Of a stretch of 64,000 nucleotides of DNA, positions 27,408 to 35,359 are shown one piece after another. The notes beneath the pieces are model-generated. The model was not told the DNA's origin. It saw only the letters and a list, made by a program, of their open reading frames with translations, and searched no databases. Source of the DNA: Pseudonocardia alaniniphila (GTDB taxonomy: Bacteria; Actinomycetota; Actinomycetes; Mycobacteriales; Pseudonocardiaceae); the NCBI RefSeq assembly GCF_022524485.1, contig NZ_JAKXMK010000023.1, positions 62,001 to 126,000 on the forward strand, given 5' to 3'. Position 1 is the first letter of the stretch, and the number at the start of each line of letters is the position of its first letter. Position numbers and translations under genes: made by a program.

Positions 27408-28130
27408 GTGACGCTCACCGCAGCCCTGCTGGACCCCCTGCGCTCCGGCGCGGCCGCCGCCCGGCCGCTGATCACCTTCTACGACGACGCGACGGGCGAG
27501 CGCATCGAACTGTCCGGCACCACCACCGCCAACTGGGCCGCGAAGACGGCCAACCTCCTCCATGACGAATGCGACGTCGAGCCGGGCGCCCGGGTGGCCC
27601 TCCTGCTCCCCGCGCACTGGCAGACGGCCGCGGTGCTGCTGGGGGCGTGGTCATGCGGTGCGGAGATCGTCGACGCGCCCACCGAGGCGGAGTGGGTGCT
27701 GAGCGACGCCGACCGCATCGATCTCGCGCTGGCCGCGGCTCCGTCGGGCGGCGTGATCGCGCTGTCGCTGGACGCGTTCGGCAAGGGTGTTCCCGGGCTG
27801 CCGTCGGGCGTGATCGACTTCGCCACCGAGGTGCGGCTGCACGGCGACGAGTTCGTCTCGTGGGAACCGATCCCCGACGACACCCCCGCGCTGGCCGGCG
27901 CCACCGTGGCGGAGGTGCTCGCCGACGCCCGCGCCCGGGCCGCGGCGCTCGGGCTCACGGGCTCGGACCGCGTGCTGTCCACACTGGAGTGGTCGACCAC
28001 CGACGGCCTGGGCAACGGCCTGCTCGCGGTGCTGGCCGCCGGGGCGTCCCTGGTTCAGGTCAGGAACCCGGCGGCGGACGCCATGGAGCGCAGGGCGGCG
28101 ACGGAACGAACAACGGTGCGCCTGGCATAG
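27408..28130 (+). CDS. TIGR03089 family protein (Rv3268-like)
   Basis: A 240-residue protein of the actinobacterial TIGR03089 family, which resembles a truncated N-terminal portion of acyl-CoA-synthetase-type (AMP-binding) enzymes. It has RPLITFYDDATGERIELS, NWAAKTANLLHDE, PGARVALLLPAHWQTAAVLLG and a short C-terminal LEWSTTDGLGNGLLAVLAAGAS. The AMP-forming P-loop and the C-terminal domain are missing, so activity is unlikely. The GTG at 27408 (or 27402) starts 15 bp after the LCP gene, probably in one transcript. A strong hairpin follows its stop. Confidence 0.85.
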   Translation: MTLTAALLDPLRSGAAAARPLITFYDDATGERIELSGTTTANWAAKTANLLHDECDVEPGARVALLLPAHWQTAAVLLGAWSCGAEIVDAPTEAEWVLSDADRIDLALAAAPSGGVIALSLDAFGKGVPGLPSGVIDFATEVRLHGDEFVSWEPIPDDTPALAGATVAEVLADARARAAALGLTGSDRVLSTLEWSTTDGLGNGLLAVLAAGASLVQVRNPAADAMERRAATERTTVRLA

Positions 28131-28132
28131 CG

Positions 28133-28193
28133 GCGACATGGACACGTATCGCTGTTCTGTAGGCGCCCGAACAGCGACCTGTGTCCATGACGC
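28133..28193. repeat. Long hairpin after TIGR03089: REP-like palindrome or terminator
   Basis: Immediately after the stop at 28130, ATGGACAC (28138-28145) and CGCTGTTC (28150-28157) pair perfectly with GAACAGCG (28169-28176) and GTGTCCAT (28181-28188). A symmetric 4x4 internal loop and an 11-nt loop containing GGCGCC separate them. The base extends further with C37/G89 and GCG/CGC pairs. It lacks a U-tract. The regular two-block design looks like a dispersed palindromic element, but a terminator is equally possible. Confidence 0.55.
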
Positions 28194-28268
28194 GCCACCG
28201 TGACGAGCTGCTGCTCCGTTCGCCACTACATCTGGGATTGACTCGGCGCCCGACGATCTCCATCATTT

Positions 28269-28284
28269 CACTACTTACTTAGTG
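28269..28284. promoter_or_regulatory. Candidate operator of the GntR (YtrA-type) regulator
   Basis: CACTA-cttact-TAGTG, a perfect 5-bp inverted repeat in an unusually AT-rich stretch, sits about 18 bp upstream of the GntR start. Short YtrA-type regulators generally repress their own operon through such a site. The 171-bp gap 28131-28301 otherwise holds only the hairpin. Confidence 0.45.
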
Positions 28285-28301
28285 CTTTGAGGGTGGATCG
28301 A

Positions 28302-28691
28302 GTGGAGTTTCGGATCGAACGGCGGTCGGGAGTGCCGACGTACCTGCAGATCGTCACGCAGGTGAAGCAGGCGCTGCGACTCGGCACGCTCCAGCCCGGC
28401 GACCGGCTGCCGACGGCCAAGGCCGTCGTGGCGCAGACCGCGGTGAACCCGAACACCGTCCTCAAGGCCTACCGCGAGCTCGAACGTGACGGGCTCGTCG
28501 AACCCCGCCCCGGCGCGGGCACGTTCGTGCTGCAGTCGCTCGCCAGGCCTGGAGCGCACGAGCAGCTGCGAGGGGACCTCGAGGAGTGGATGGAGCGGGC
28601 CACCGCGGCCGGCCTCGACCGCGAGGACGTCGACGCGCTGGTCGCGGACGTGCGTGATCGGCACTTCCGAAGGGAGAGGACGAATGGCTGA
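28302..28691 (+). CDS. GntR family (YtrA subfamily) transcriptional regulator
   Basis: A 129-residue short GntR protein. The winged helix spans VPTYLQIVTQVKQALRLG, PGDRLPTAKAVVAQTAVNPNTVLKAYRELE and DGLVEPRPGAGTFV. The C-terminal extension is only about 50 residues, the YtrA arrangement typical of ABC-transporter operons. The GTG at 28302 with GAGGGTGG upstream gives the usual VEFRIERRSGVP start; TTG 28287 and GTG 28293 are in frame. The stop overlaps the ATPase start by 8 bp, so regulator, ATPase and permease form one operon. Confidence 0.9.
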   Translation: MEFRIERRSGVPTYLQIVTQVKQALRLGTLQPGDRLPTAKAVVAQTAVNPNTVLKAYRELERDGLVEPRPGAGTFVLQSLARPGAHEQLRGDLEEWMERATAAGLDREDVDALVADVRDRHFRRERTNG

Positions 28692-29352
28692 GGCCGAGGG
28701 CTTCGCGCTGCGGCTCGACGGCTTGAGCAGGCGTTATCGCACTCGGTGGGCACTTCGCGACTGCTCGCTCGAGCTGCCCCGCGGGCGCGTGTCGGCGCTG
28801 GTCGGCTCGAACGGTGCGGGCAAGACGACGCTGTTCATGCTCGCCACCGGCCTGCTTCGCCCGACCTCCGGCACGATCGACGTCCTCGGCGCCGACCCGG
28901 CACGCACCGGCATGCCGGCTGGGGCCAGCTTCCTGGCCCAGGACAAACCGCTGTACCGAACGTTCCGGGTCGCCGAGGTACTGCGGGCGGCGGCAGCCCT
29001 CAACTCCCACGCCCGGTGGGACGCCGGGTACGCCGCTCGGCTGATCGACGAAGCGGGCATCGGCCCACAGGATCGCGTCCGCGAACTCTCCCCCGGACAG
29101 AGGGCTCGTGTCGCGCTGGCGGTCGCGCTCGGCCGCCGGCCCGAGCTACTCTCCGGGCACCGCCACCTGGCCGGACCGGCCACCAATCGAGACGACCTCG
29201 CAGGCGCGGCAGTCGTCCACGCTTCGACGGCGGGCCGGCAGACCACCGCGCTCGTTCGCGGTACCGAGGCTCCACCCGCGTTCCGTGCCGAGCGGCCGAC
29301 CCTCGACGATCTCGTGCTTGCCTACCTGCGGGAACAGGAGAGTGCCGCATGA
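28684..29352 (+). CDS. ABC transporter ATPase with internal deletion (no Walker B)
   Basis: A 222-residue ATPase, short for a family of about 290-310. Walker A (GSNGAGKTT, residues 41-49), the Q-loop (LAQDKPLY, Gln86) and the signature (ELSPGQRARVALA, from 134) are intact. After RRPELL (152-156), the expected Walker B, D-loop and H-loop are missing. The frame passes straight to SGHRHLAGP and then to a recognisable family C-terminus (RQTTALVRG, PTLDDLVLAYLREQ). Neither other forward frame contains the missing motif, so this is an in-frame loss of roughly 80-90 codons near 29152, not a frameshift. ATP hydrolysis is not expected. The stop overlaps the permease ATG (ATGA). Confidence 0.88.
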   Translation: MAEAEGFALRLDGLSRRYRTRWALRDCSLELPRGRVSALVGSNGAGKTTLFMLATGLLRPTSGTIDVLGADPARTGMPAGASFLAQDKPLYRTFRVAEVLRAAAALNSHARWDAGYAARLIDEAGIGPQDRVRELSPGQRARVALAVALGRRPELLSGHRHLAGPATNRDDLAGAAVVHASTAGRQTTALVRGTEAPPAFRAERPTLDDLVLAYLREQESAA

Positions 29353-30377
29353 TCTGGCTCGTCTGGCGCCGCCAGCGCGCCGCCCTGCTGACGGTCGCCG
29401 GACTGGTGGCCGTGGTCGCCGTCGTGCTCGCCGCCGGCCGGATCGCCTTCCTCGCCCACATGCGCGCCCACGGCGTCGACCAGACGTGCTTCGAGGTGCT
29501 GTCCGAAGCGTGCCGGCACGACGCGGTGGCCGCGCTCGGAGTGGACCAGCCGTCGGGCTACGGCATGTTCTGGGGTCTGGGCCACTTCGCACTGCTGGCA
29601 CTCCCCCTTGTGGTCGGGCTGCTCGCCGGGGTGGAGGTGTTCCACCGCGAGATCGACGAAAGGACCTACGTCCTCGCCCTGACCCAGGGCGTCACCCCCA
29701 CCCGGTGGTGGGCGACCAACCTGCTGGTGACCGGCGTTCCCGTCGCGGTGCTCCCTGTGCTGCTCGGCGTCGTGGCCGAGTGGGCGTACGCGCCGTTCGA
29801 TCTGATCACCTACTCGTTCAGCCCGCTGGAGACTCCGATCTTCGAGATCTCGGGGATCGTCCCGGCCGCGTACGCGCTGCTGGCGTTCACCCTCGCGGCC
29901 GGCACCGGGCTCGTGGCCGGCGGCCGGCTGACCGCGGTCATCGTCGCGGTCGTCGGCTACGGCGTGCTGATGTTCGTGCTCGCGACGATCGCCCGGCCGG
30001 ACTACCTGCCCGCCGAGACCGTGCGCCAGTCGATCGATCCCACCCGCCCGGACGGCGGGCTCACCGACGTCGCAGGCACCTGGCAGATCGAGCGTCGCTG
30101 GGTCGACGACCAGGGCGTCCCGCGCGTCGCCACCGGCTGCGGCCAGGCCGACGAATACCTGCGCTGCATGCACGACGCCGGCGTGACCGGCTACGAGGTG
30201 CGCACCCAACCGAACAGCCGATACTGGGCGTTCCAGCTGATCGAGACCGCGATCCTCGTGGCGCTGTCGGCGGTGGCTCTCGCGTCGACCAATCCACGGG
30301 TCGCCGCGCGGTGGCGCGACCGGCGAATCACCGCCCCGAGGCGCGCTACGGGGCCGACATCGATGAACTCGCCGTAA
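29349..30377 (+). CDS. ABC transporter permease
   Basis: A 342-residue membrane protein with about six hydrophobic segments (LLTVAGLVAVVAVVLAAGRIAFL, FALLALPLVVGLLAGVEVF, NLLVTGVPVAVLPVLLGVVAEW and others) and a large extracytoplasmic loop (about 220-290) with GTWQIERRWVDDQG. FHREIDERTYVLALTQGVTPTRWW is typical of ABC-2-like permeases paired with YtrA-regulated ATPases. Its ATG at 29349 overlaps the ATPase stop. With its ATPase crippled, the transporter is probably inactive or uses another ATPase. Confidence 0.87.
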   Translation: MIWLVWRRQRAALLTVAGLVAVVAVVLAAGRIAFLAHMRAHGVDQTCFEVLSEACRHDAVAALGVDQPSGYGMFWGLGHFALLALPLVVGLLAGVEVFHREIDERTYVLALTQGVTPTRWWATNLLVTGVPVAVLPVLLGVVAEWAYAPFDLITYSFSPLETPIFEISGIVPAAYALLAFTLAAGTGLVAGGRLTAVIVAVVGYGVLMFVLATIARPDYLPAETVRQSIDPTRPDGGLTDVAGTWQIERRWVDDQGVPRVATGCGQADEYLRCMHDAGVTGYEVRTQPNSRYWAFQLIETAILVALSAVALASTNPRVAARWRDRRITAPRRATGPTSMNSP

Positions 30378-30467
30378 TGTCCAGCTGATCGTGGTGCCTG
30401 CCGCGCTCCCACCGTTGGCGCAAGCCGGGGGTCGGCCTGCCCCACAGCGTTGTCGCTCGGAGGGGCG

Positions 30468-31250
30468 TCAGTGGTGGTGGCCGTTGCGGCCGAGTGTCTC
30501 CACGGGGGTCACGCCGGGTCGGGTCCACTGCGGCACGGGGCGGCTGGTCGGGCCCCAGGTGGGGTTCCCGTCCGCGTCCGAGCGCCAGGACCAGCACGGG
30601 TTCCGCCCCTCGGGCCGGCCCTCGGGGTTGTCCTCCCACGCCTCGCCGCGGCCGTAGGGGGTCATGTCGAGCAGGCCGAGGGACCCGTTGACCCGCTCGT
30701 TGCCACGGCCCGTCGTGGAGTAGGTGAGAAACACGCGGTCGCCGTCGCGCAGGAAACACGTGATGTGGCCCATGTCGCTGCCGACCGGCGCGTCCATGTC
30801 CCGCACCGAGTACCAGGGCTCGGTGTAGCCCATGAACTCGACAAAGGAGGCCACCTCGTCCCACGAGCCCGTGGTCAGGACGGCGAACGAGACGCCGCGC
30901 GCGTTGAGGTAGACCGCGTCCTTCAGGTGCCATGCCGTGGTGGTGCAGCCCTCGCACTGCCCCTGGTGCGGCGCGCCGTCGTACCACATGTGCTTGTAGA
31001 CCACGAGCTCGTCACGGCCCTGGAACAGGTCCCGGAACGGGACCGGGCCGTCGGGTCCGACGACCTCGACCGTCCCGTCGAACTCCACCATCGGCAGCCT
31101 GCGGCGGGCCGCGGCGAGGGCGTCGCCCTCGCGCGTGTACGCCTTCTCGCGGACCAGCAGCTCGTCACGGGCGGTCTGCCAGGTGGCCAGGTCGACGACG
31201 GGCGGGCGGCCGGGAAGCGCGGCGGCCAGGTCGTCCGGCGTGGTCGTCAT
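30468..31250 (-). CDS. DUF899 family thioredoxin-like protein
   Basis: A 260-residue DUF899 protein. Characteristic segments are LPMVEFDGTVEVVGPDGPVPFRDLFQ near residue 55, VVYKHMWYDGAPHQGQCEGCTTTAWHLKDAV around 83-113, and HITCFLRDGDRVFLTYSTTGRG. The family adopts a thioredoxin-like fold; its CxxC (CEGC) could be redox active, but no reaction is established. The ATG at 31250 follows GGAGGACACC. It is monocistronic, convergent with the ABC permease gene. Confidence 0.88.
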   Translation of the reverse strand: MTTTPDDLAAALPGRPPVVDLATWQTARDELLVREKAYTREGDALAAARRRLPMVEFDGTVEVVGPDGPVPFRDLFQGRDELVVYKHMWYDGAPHQGQCEGCTTTAWHLKDAVYLNARGVSFAVLTTGSWDEVASFVEFMGYTEPWYSVRDMDAPVGSDMGHITCFLRDGDRVFLTYSTTGRGNERVNGSLGLLDMTPYGRGEAWEDNPEGRPEGRNPCWSWRSDADGNPTWGPTSRPVPQWTRPGVTPVETLGRNGHHH

Positions 31251-31377
31251 GGTGTCCTCCGTGGTGTCTCCTGCCGGGGAGCGTCGTACTACGACGGTCA
31301 GCAGAACAGACCCGCGACCCGGCCGGAACTCATCGCGGCCGGGCGCCCTCGGAGGTCGGGCAGACGAGTTCGGTGGT

Positions 31378-32535
31378 CTAGTCCCTGAGCAGCGCTCGGG
31401 CCATCACCAGGCGCTGGATCTGGTTGGTGCCCTCGTAGATCTGGGTGATCTTCGCGTCGCGCATCATGCGTTCCACGGGGAAGTCCTTCGTGTACCCGGC
31501 CCCGCCGAGCAGTTGCACGGCGTCGGTGGTGACGCTCATCGCGGTGTCGGACGCCAGGCACTTGGCCGCGCTCGAGATGAAGCCGAGGTTCGCCTCGCCC
31601 CGCTCCGCGCGGGATGACGCCACGTAGACCAGCTGGCGGGCCGCCTCCACCTTCATCGCCATGTCGGCGACCATGAACTGGAGGCCCTGGAACTCCGCGA
31701 GGTGCCTGCCGAACTGCTTGCGTTCCTTGACGTACGCGATGGCGACGTCCAGCGCCCCCTGCGCAATGCCGACGGCCTGCGCGCCGATCGTGGGGCGGGT
31801 GTGGTCCAGCGTCCGCAGAGCCGTCTTGAAGCCGGTGCCCTCCGCACCGATGATGCGGTCGGCCGGGATCCGGCAGTCGGTGAAGTAGATCTCCCGGGTG
31901 GGTGAGCCGCTGATGCCGAGCTTGCGCTCCTTGGGCCCCACCTCGAAGCCCGAGTCGTCCCGGTGCACCACGAAAGCCGAGATGCCGTTGGCCCCGCGCT
32001 CCGGGTCGGTGGACGCCATCACCGTGTACCAGGTGGACTCTCCCGCGTTGGTGATCCAGGCCTTGGTGCCGTTCAGCACCCACGAGTCGCCGTCGCGGCG
32101 TGCGCGCGTCTTCATCGACGCGGCGTCGGAGCCGGCCTCCCGCTCCGAGAGGGCGTAGCTGATCATCGCCTCGCCGGTGGCGATCGACGGGAGCACCTGC
32201 TTCTTCAGCTCGTCGGACGCCGAGAGCAGGATCGGGGTGAGACCCAGCCCGTTGACGGCAGGCACCAGCGACGACGACGCGCAGACGCGCGCCACCTCCT
32301 CGATCACGATGCAGCCCGCGAGCTCGTCGGCGCCCTGGCCGCCGTACTCCTCGGGGATCGTGACGGCGTGGAACCCGGCCTTTACCAGCGCGGCGCGCGC
32401 TTCCACCGGGTAGCGGCCCTGCTCGTCCACCTCGGCGGCGTACGGGGCGATCTCCTTCTCCGCCAGCGCACGCACGGCGTCGCGGAGCGCCTCGTGCTCG
32501 TCGCTGAGCCGATACGTGTCGAACTGGGGATCCAT
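31378..32535 (-). CDS. fadE25: Acyl-CoA dehydrogenase (FadE25-like)
   Basis: A 385-residue flavin acyl-CoA dehydrogenase. Hallmarks are YALSEREAGSDAASMKTRA (FAD/substrate loop), WITNAGESTWYTVMA, KERKQFGRHLAEFQGLQFMVADMA and the C-terminal GGAGYTKDFPVERMMRDAKITQIYEGTNQIQR, whose Glu is the catalytic base. It introduces the 2,3-double bond into acyl-CoAs. The ATG at 32535 has TAGAAT centred about 10 bp upstream, suggesting a leaderless transcript. It is divergent from a TetR gene with a palindromic operator; synteny is Rv3274c. Confidence 0.93.
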   Translation of the reverse strand: MDPQFDTYRLSDEHEALRDAVRALAEKEIAPYAAEVDEQGRYPVEARAALVKAGFHAVTIPEEYGGQGADELAGCIVIEEVARVCASSSLVPAVNGLGLTPILLSASDELKKQVLPSIATGEAMISYALSEREAGSDAASMKTRARRDGDSWVLNGTKAWITNAGESTWYTVMASTDPERGANGISAFVVHRDDSGFEVGPKERKLGISGSPTREIYFTDCRIPADRIIGAEGTGFKTALRTLDHTRPTIGAQAVGIAQGALDVAIAYVKERKQFGRHLAEFQGLQFMVADMAMKVEAARQLVYVASSRAERGEANLGFISSAAKCLASDTAMSVTTDAVQLLGGAGYTKDFPVERMMRDAKITQIYEGTNQIQRLVMARALLRD

Positions 32536-32549
32536 GGGCGGTATTCTAA

Positions 32550-32564
32550 TGGCACTGCGTGCCA
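32550..32564. promoter_or_regulatory. TetR operator between fadE25 and its divergent regulator
   Basis: Perfect palindrome TGGCAC-tgc-GTGCCA, 14 bp upstream of the fadE25 start and 30 bp upstream of the TetR start, beside the presumed fadE25 -10 box. The half CTGCGTGCCA recurs at 32586-32595, overlapping the TetR start codon. Both fit autoregulation and repression of fadE25. Confidence 0.6.
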
Positions 32565-32594
32565 CCAATCAACCCGATTGCTACCCTGCGTGCC

Positions 32595-33281
32595 ATGACT
32601 GTCGCCACCCGCCGGGGCCGCTCGCCCGAGGGACGCGCCGAGGTCCGCCGCGACCTCGTGGCGGCCGCCGTCGAGCTGTTCCGGGAGCGCGGCTACGAGG
32701 ACACGACCGTCGACGACATCGCCGCTGCGGCAGGAGTCGGGCGGCGCACGTTCTTCCGCTACTTCCGCAGCAAGGAGGACGCGGTCTCTCCCGACCACGA
32801 GGCGGCCCTCGCCCGGGTGGCGGAGATCTTCGAGACGGCCCACCCCACCGAACCCGCCACCTCGCTCGCGCTGCGCGCAGGCGAGACCGTGTTCGACATC
32901 TACGCGGACGATCCGAAGCTGTCGGTGGAGCGTTACCGGCTCACCCACGCCGTCCCCGTACTGCGCGACCGGGAGTCGGCGAGCGTCGACCACTACCGCC
33001 GCATGTTCACGCGCTACCTGCGCCTGCGCTTCGACGGCGACCCGGACGGCGACCTGCGCGCGGCGGTCATCGGGGCGGCCGTGGTGGCGGCACACAATCT
33101 GGCACTACGGGCCTGGCTCGCCGCCGGGGCCCCGGAGGACGGGATGGAGGCCTCCCTCCACCGCTTCAGACAGGTGGCAGAGATGCTCCCCGGAGAACCA
33201 TCGAACGGCCTGCACGAGGTGACTCAGCGCTTGGAGCAAGCGGTGGTCCGCCTGGAGCGGACCACACCACCGGCCGAATGA
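32595..33281 (+). CDS. TetR family transcriptional regulator (divergent from fadE25)
   Basis: A 228-residue TetR protein. The DNA-binding domain is VRRDLVAAAVELFRERGYED, TTVDDIAAAAGVGRRTFFRYFRSKED. The long C-terminal ligand domain has HAVPVLRDRESASVDHYRRMF and ends in a Glu/Arg-rich helix. I chose the ATG at 32595; an in-frame ATG at 32559 would start inside the operator. It probably senses an acyl-CoA and controls fadE25. It is followed by a 304-bp gap with structured DNA. Confidence 0.9.
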   Translation: MTVATRRGRSPEGRAEVRRDLVAAAVELFRERGYEDTTVDDIAAAAGVGRRTFFRYFRSKEDAVSPDHEAALARVAEIFETAHPTEPATSLALRAGETVFDIYADDPKLSVERYRLTHAVPVLRDRESASVDHYRRMFTRYLRLRFDGDPDGDLRAAVIGAAVVAAHNLALRAWLAAGAPEDGMEASLHRFRQVAEMLPGEPSNGLHEVTQRLEQAVVRLERTTPPAE

Positions 33282-33330
33282 CCCGCTCGCCGGGCTGGCC
33301 CGAGGCGCAGCGTGAAGGGGTCCGGACATG

Positions 33331-33398
33331 CGTGATCCCCGGGCCGCACCAGGGGGGTGCGCAAGCCGAGCTGGACGAGCTCGGGCCCGGGGATCACG
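33331..33398. other. 68-nt three-way-junction structured element in convergent gap
   Basis: In the 304-bp gap 33282-33585, CGTGATCCCCGGGCC (33331-33345) pairs perfectly with 33384-33398. Inside this 15-bp stem are two further perfect hairpins: GCACC-agggg-GGTGC (33346-33360) and CCGAGCT-ggacg-AGCTCGG (33366-33384, sharing one G with the outer stem). Either strand would fold into a three-way junction. It sits between TetR (+) and purE (-). A terminator, small RNA or mobile palindrome are all possible. More short palindromes flank it (GTCCGGAC before, GCCGG/CCGGC after). No gene is seen in the gap. Confidence 0.6.
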
Positions 33399-33585
33399 GG
33401 TGACTGCCTGGAATTCGCCGGCACCACACCGGCTTCCACTTGGCCGTCGGAGAACGTGTCCTGTGGTGCTAGCGGACAGCCACCTCACGAGTCCTGTAGC
33501 TAATCAACGCTGGACCACCTCCTCTCACGTGTACCGCCACAGTACGGGCGAAGAGCAACAGCTCGCCACGCAATTTCGAGTGGCG

Positions 33586-34089
33586 TCAGCCATGCCCCAC
33601 GGAGGCGCGCAGAGCCGTGTCCTTCGCGAGCACCGACTCAGCCAGCTCGGCCTGGAAGCGCTCCATCCAGGCCAGCAGCGCGGGATCGCCCGCCGCCAGG
33701 ATCCGCACGGCCAGCAGGCCCGCGTTGCGCGCGCCGCCGACCGCCACGGTGGCCACCGGAACACCGGCGGGCATCTGCACGATCGACAGCAGGGAGTCCA
33801 GTCCGTCGAGCCGGGCGAGCGGCACCGGCACGCCGATCACCGGCAGCGGGGTGGCCGCCGCGACCATCCCGGGCAGGTGCGCGGCACCGCCTGCCCCGGC
33901 GATCACCACCCGGAGCCCGCGGCCCGCCGCGGCCGTCGCGTAGTCGAGCATGCGCTGGGGAGTGCGGTGGGCGGAGTACACGCCTACCTCGTAGGGCACC
34001 TCGAACTCGGCGAGGGCGAGGGCCGCGGCCTCCATCACCGGCCAGTCCGAGTCGCTGCCCATGATCACGCCGACCAACGGCTCAGACAC
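33586..34089 (-). CDS. purE: N5-carboxyaminoimidazole ribonucleotide mutase
   Basis: A 167-residue class I PurE. The conserved [17 protein letters not shown] is at the N-terminus, followed by [19 protein letters not shown] and [20 protein letters not shown], which carry the catalytic Asp/His residues. It converts N5-CAIR to CAIR in purine synthesis. The GTG at 34089, with GAGGTG upstream, overlaps the purK stop by 8 bp, so the pair is translationally coupled, as in M. tuberculosis (Rv3275c/Rv3276c). Confidence 0.96.
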   Translation of the reverse strand: MSEPLVGVIMGSDSDWPVMEAAALALAEFEVPYEVGVYSAHRTPQRMLDYATAAAGRGLRVVIAGAGGAAHLPGMVAAATPLPVIGVPVPLARLDGLDSLLSIVQMPAGVPVATVAVGGARNAGLLAVRILAAGDPALLAWMERFQAELAESVLAKDTALRASVGHG

Positions 34090-35302
34090 GCTGCACCTCT
34101 CGTTCGATCGCGCCGCCGGCATGCGGCGACCATCCGTCGGGCCACTCCGCCGTGGACAGCCAGGCCGCGGCGAGCCCGGCCCGGCGGCGGACCTCAGCCA
34201 TGTCGGTGCCCAGCGCCGTGACGTGCCCGACCTTGCGTGCCGGTCGCTCCGCCTTGCCGTACAGATGCACCTTGACGTCCGGGAACCGCGCGAAGAGGTG
34301 GTGCAGCCGCTCGTCCACGCTCATCGCGGGCGGCTGCACGGCACCCAGCACGTTGGCCATCACCACAGCGGGAGCGGTGGGTGCGGTGGCCCCGAGCGGG
34401 TAGTCGAGCACCGCTCGAACGTGCTGCTCGAACTGTGACGTGCGCGATCCCTCGATCGTCCAGTGCCCCGAGTTGTGGGGCCGCATCGCCAGCTCGTTGA
34501 CGACCAGGACGCCGTCGGTGCGCTCGAACAGCTCGACGGCCAGCAGGCCCGTGACGCCCAGCTCGGACGCGATGCGCAGGGCGAGCTCCTGGGCCTCCAC
34601 GGCCACGTCCTCGGGCAGGCCCGGCGCCGGGGCCAGCACCTGCACGCACTGGCCGTCCTCCTGCACCGTCTCGACCACCGGCCACGCCGCCGCCTGCCCG
34701 TAGGGCGAGCGCGCCACCAGCGCGGCCAGCTCGCGGCGCATCGGCACGGACTCCTCGGCCATCAGGGGCGTGCCCGCGGCCAGCAGCTCGTCGACCTGCG
34801 CGGGCGCCGGACCGTCGAGCATCCAGACGCCGCGCCCGTCGTAGCCGCCGCGTACGGCCTTGAGCACCACGGGCCACCCGTGCTCGGCGCCGAACCGATC
34901 GACGTCGCCGGCCTCGCGGATCTCCGCGAACCTCGGCACGGTGGCGAGCGCTTCGAGCCTGCGCCGCATCACCAACTTGTCCTGGGCGTGCAGGAGCGCG
35001 TCGGGGTGCGGGTGGACGGTGACCCCCGCATCGACGAGCGCGCGCAGGTTCTCCTGCGGCACCTGCTCATGGTCGAAGGTGACCGCTGCGCATCCGCGCG
35101 CGAACTCGCGCAGGGCCGCCAGGTCGGTGGCAGCCCCGGCGCGCACGTCGGCGCACACCAGTGCGGCGGGGTCGTCAGGGCGCTCCGCGAGTACACGGAG
35201 CGACTGGCCCAGGGCGATGGCGGCCTGGTGCGTCATGCGGGCCAGTTGGCCGGCGCCGATCATGCCGACGACGGGAAGGGGGCGAAAGTCGGGCGAGTCC
35301 AC
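34082..35302 (-). CDS. purK: 5-(carboxyamino)imidazole ribonucleotide synthase
   Basis: A 406-residue ATP-grasp enzyme. It has [22 protein letters not shown] at the N-terminus, [27 protein letters not shown] (ATP-binding Lys) and [33 protein letters not shown] (metal-binding Glu/Asn). It carboxylates AIR with bicarbonate and ATP, feeding PurE. The start is a GTG at 35302, divergent from the GtrA gene with a 57-bp shared promoter region. Confidence 0.96.
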   Translation of the reverse strand: MDSPDFRPLPVVGMIGAGQLARMTHQAAIALGQSLRVLAERPDDPAALVCADVRAGAATDLAALREFARGCAAVTFDHEQVPQENLRALVDAGVTVHPHPDALLHAQDKLVMRRRLEALATVPRFAEIREAGDVDRFGAEHGWPVVLKAVRGGYDGRGVWMLDGPAPAQVDELLAAGTPLMAEESVPMRRELAALVARSPYGQAAAWPVVETVQEDGQCVQVLAPAPGLPEDVAVEAQELALRIASELGVTGLLAVELFERTDGVLVVNELAMRPHNSGHWTIEGSRTSQFEQHVRAVLDYPLGATAPTAPAVVMANVLGAVQPPAMSVDERLHHLFARFPDVKVHLYGKAERPARKVGHVTALGTDMAEVRRRAGLAAAWLSTAEWPDGWSPHAGGAIEREVQRV

Positions 35303-35359
35303 GATGCGGAAAGCCTACCTGCGGGCGCCCGACTACTGACGTCTGGCACGATCGAGCAG

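Noticed and set aside
29140-29260. Frameshift hiding Walker B in the ABC ATPase gene
   Set aside because: Both other forward frames were read and contain no LLLDEP-like or SH-like motif; the family C-terminus resumes in the original frame, so a deletion fits better.
33331-33398. tRNA gene, suggested by the cloverleaf-like junction
   Set aside because: The outer stem is 15 bp rather than 7, there are only two inner arms, and no T-loop or anticodon-loop consensus is present.
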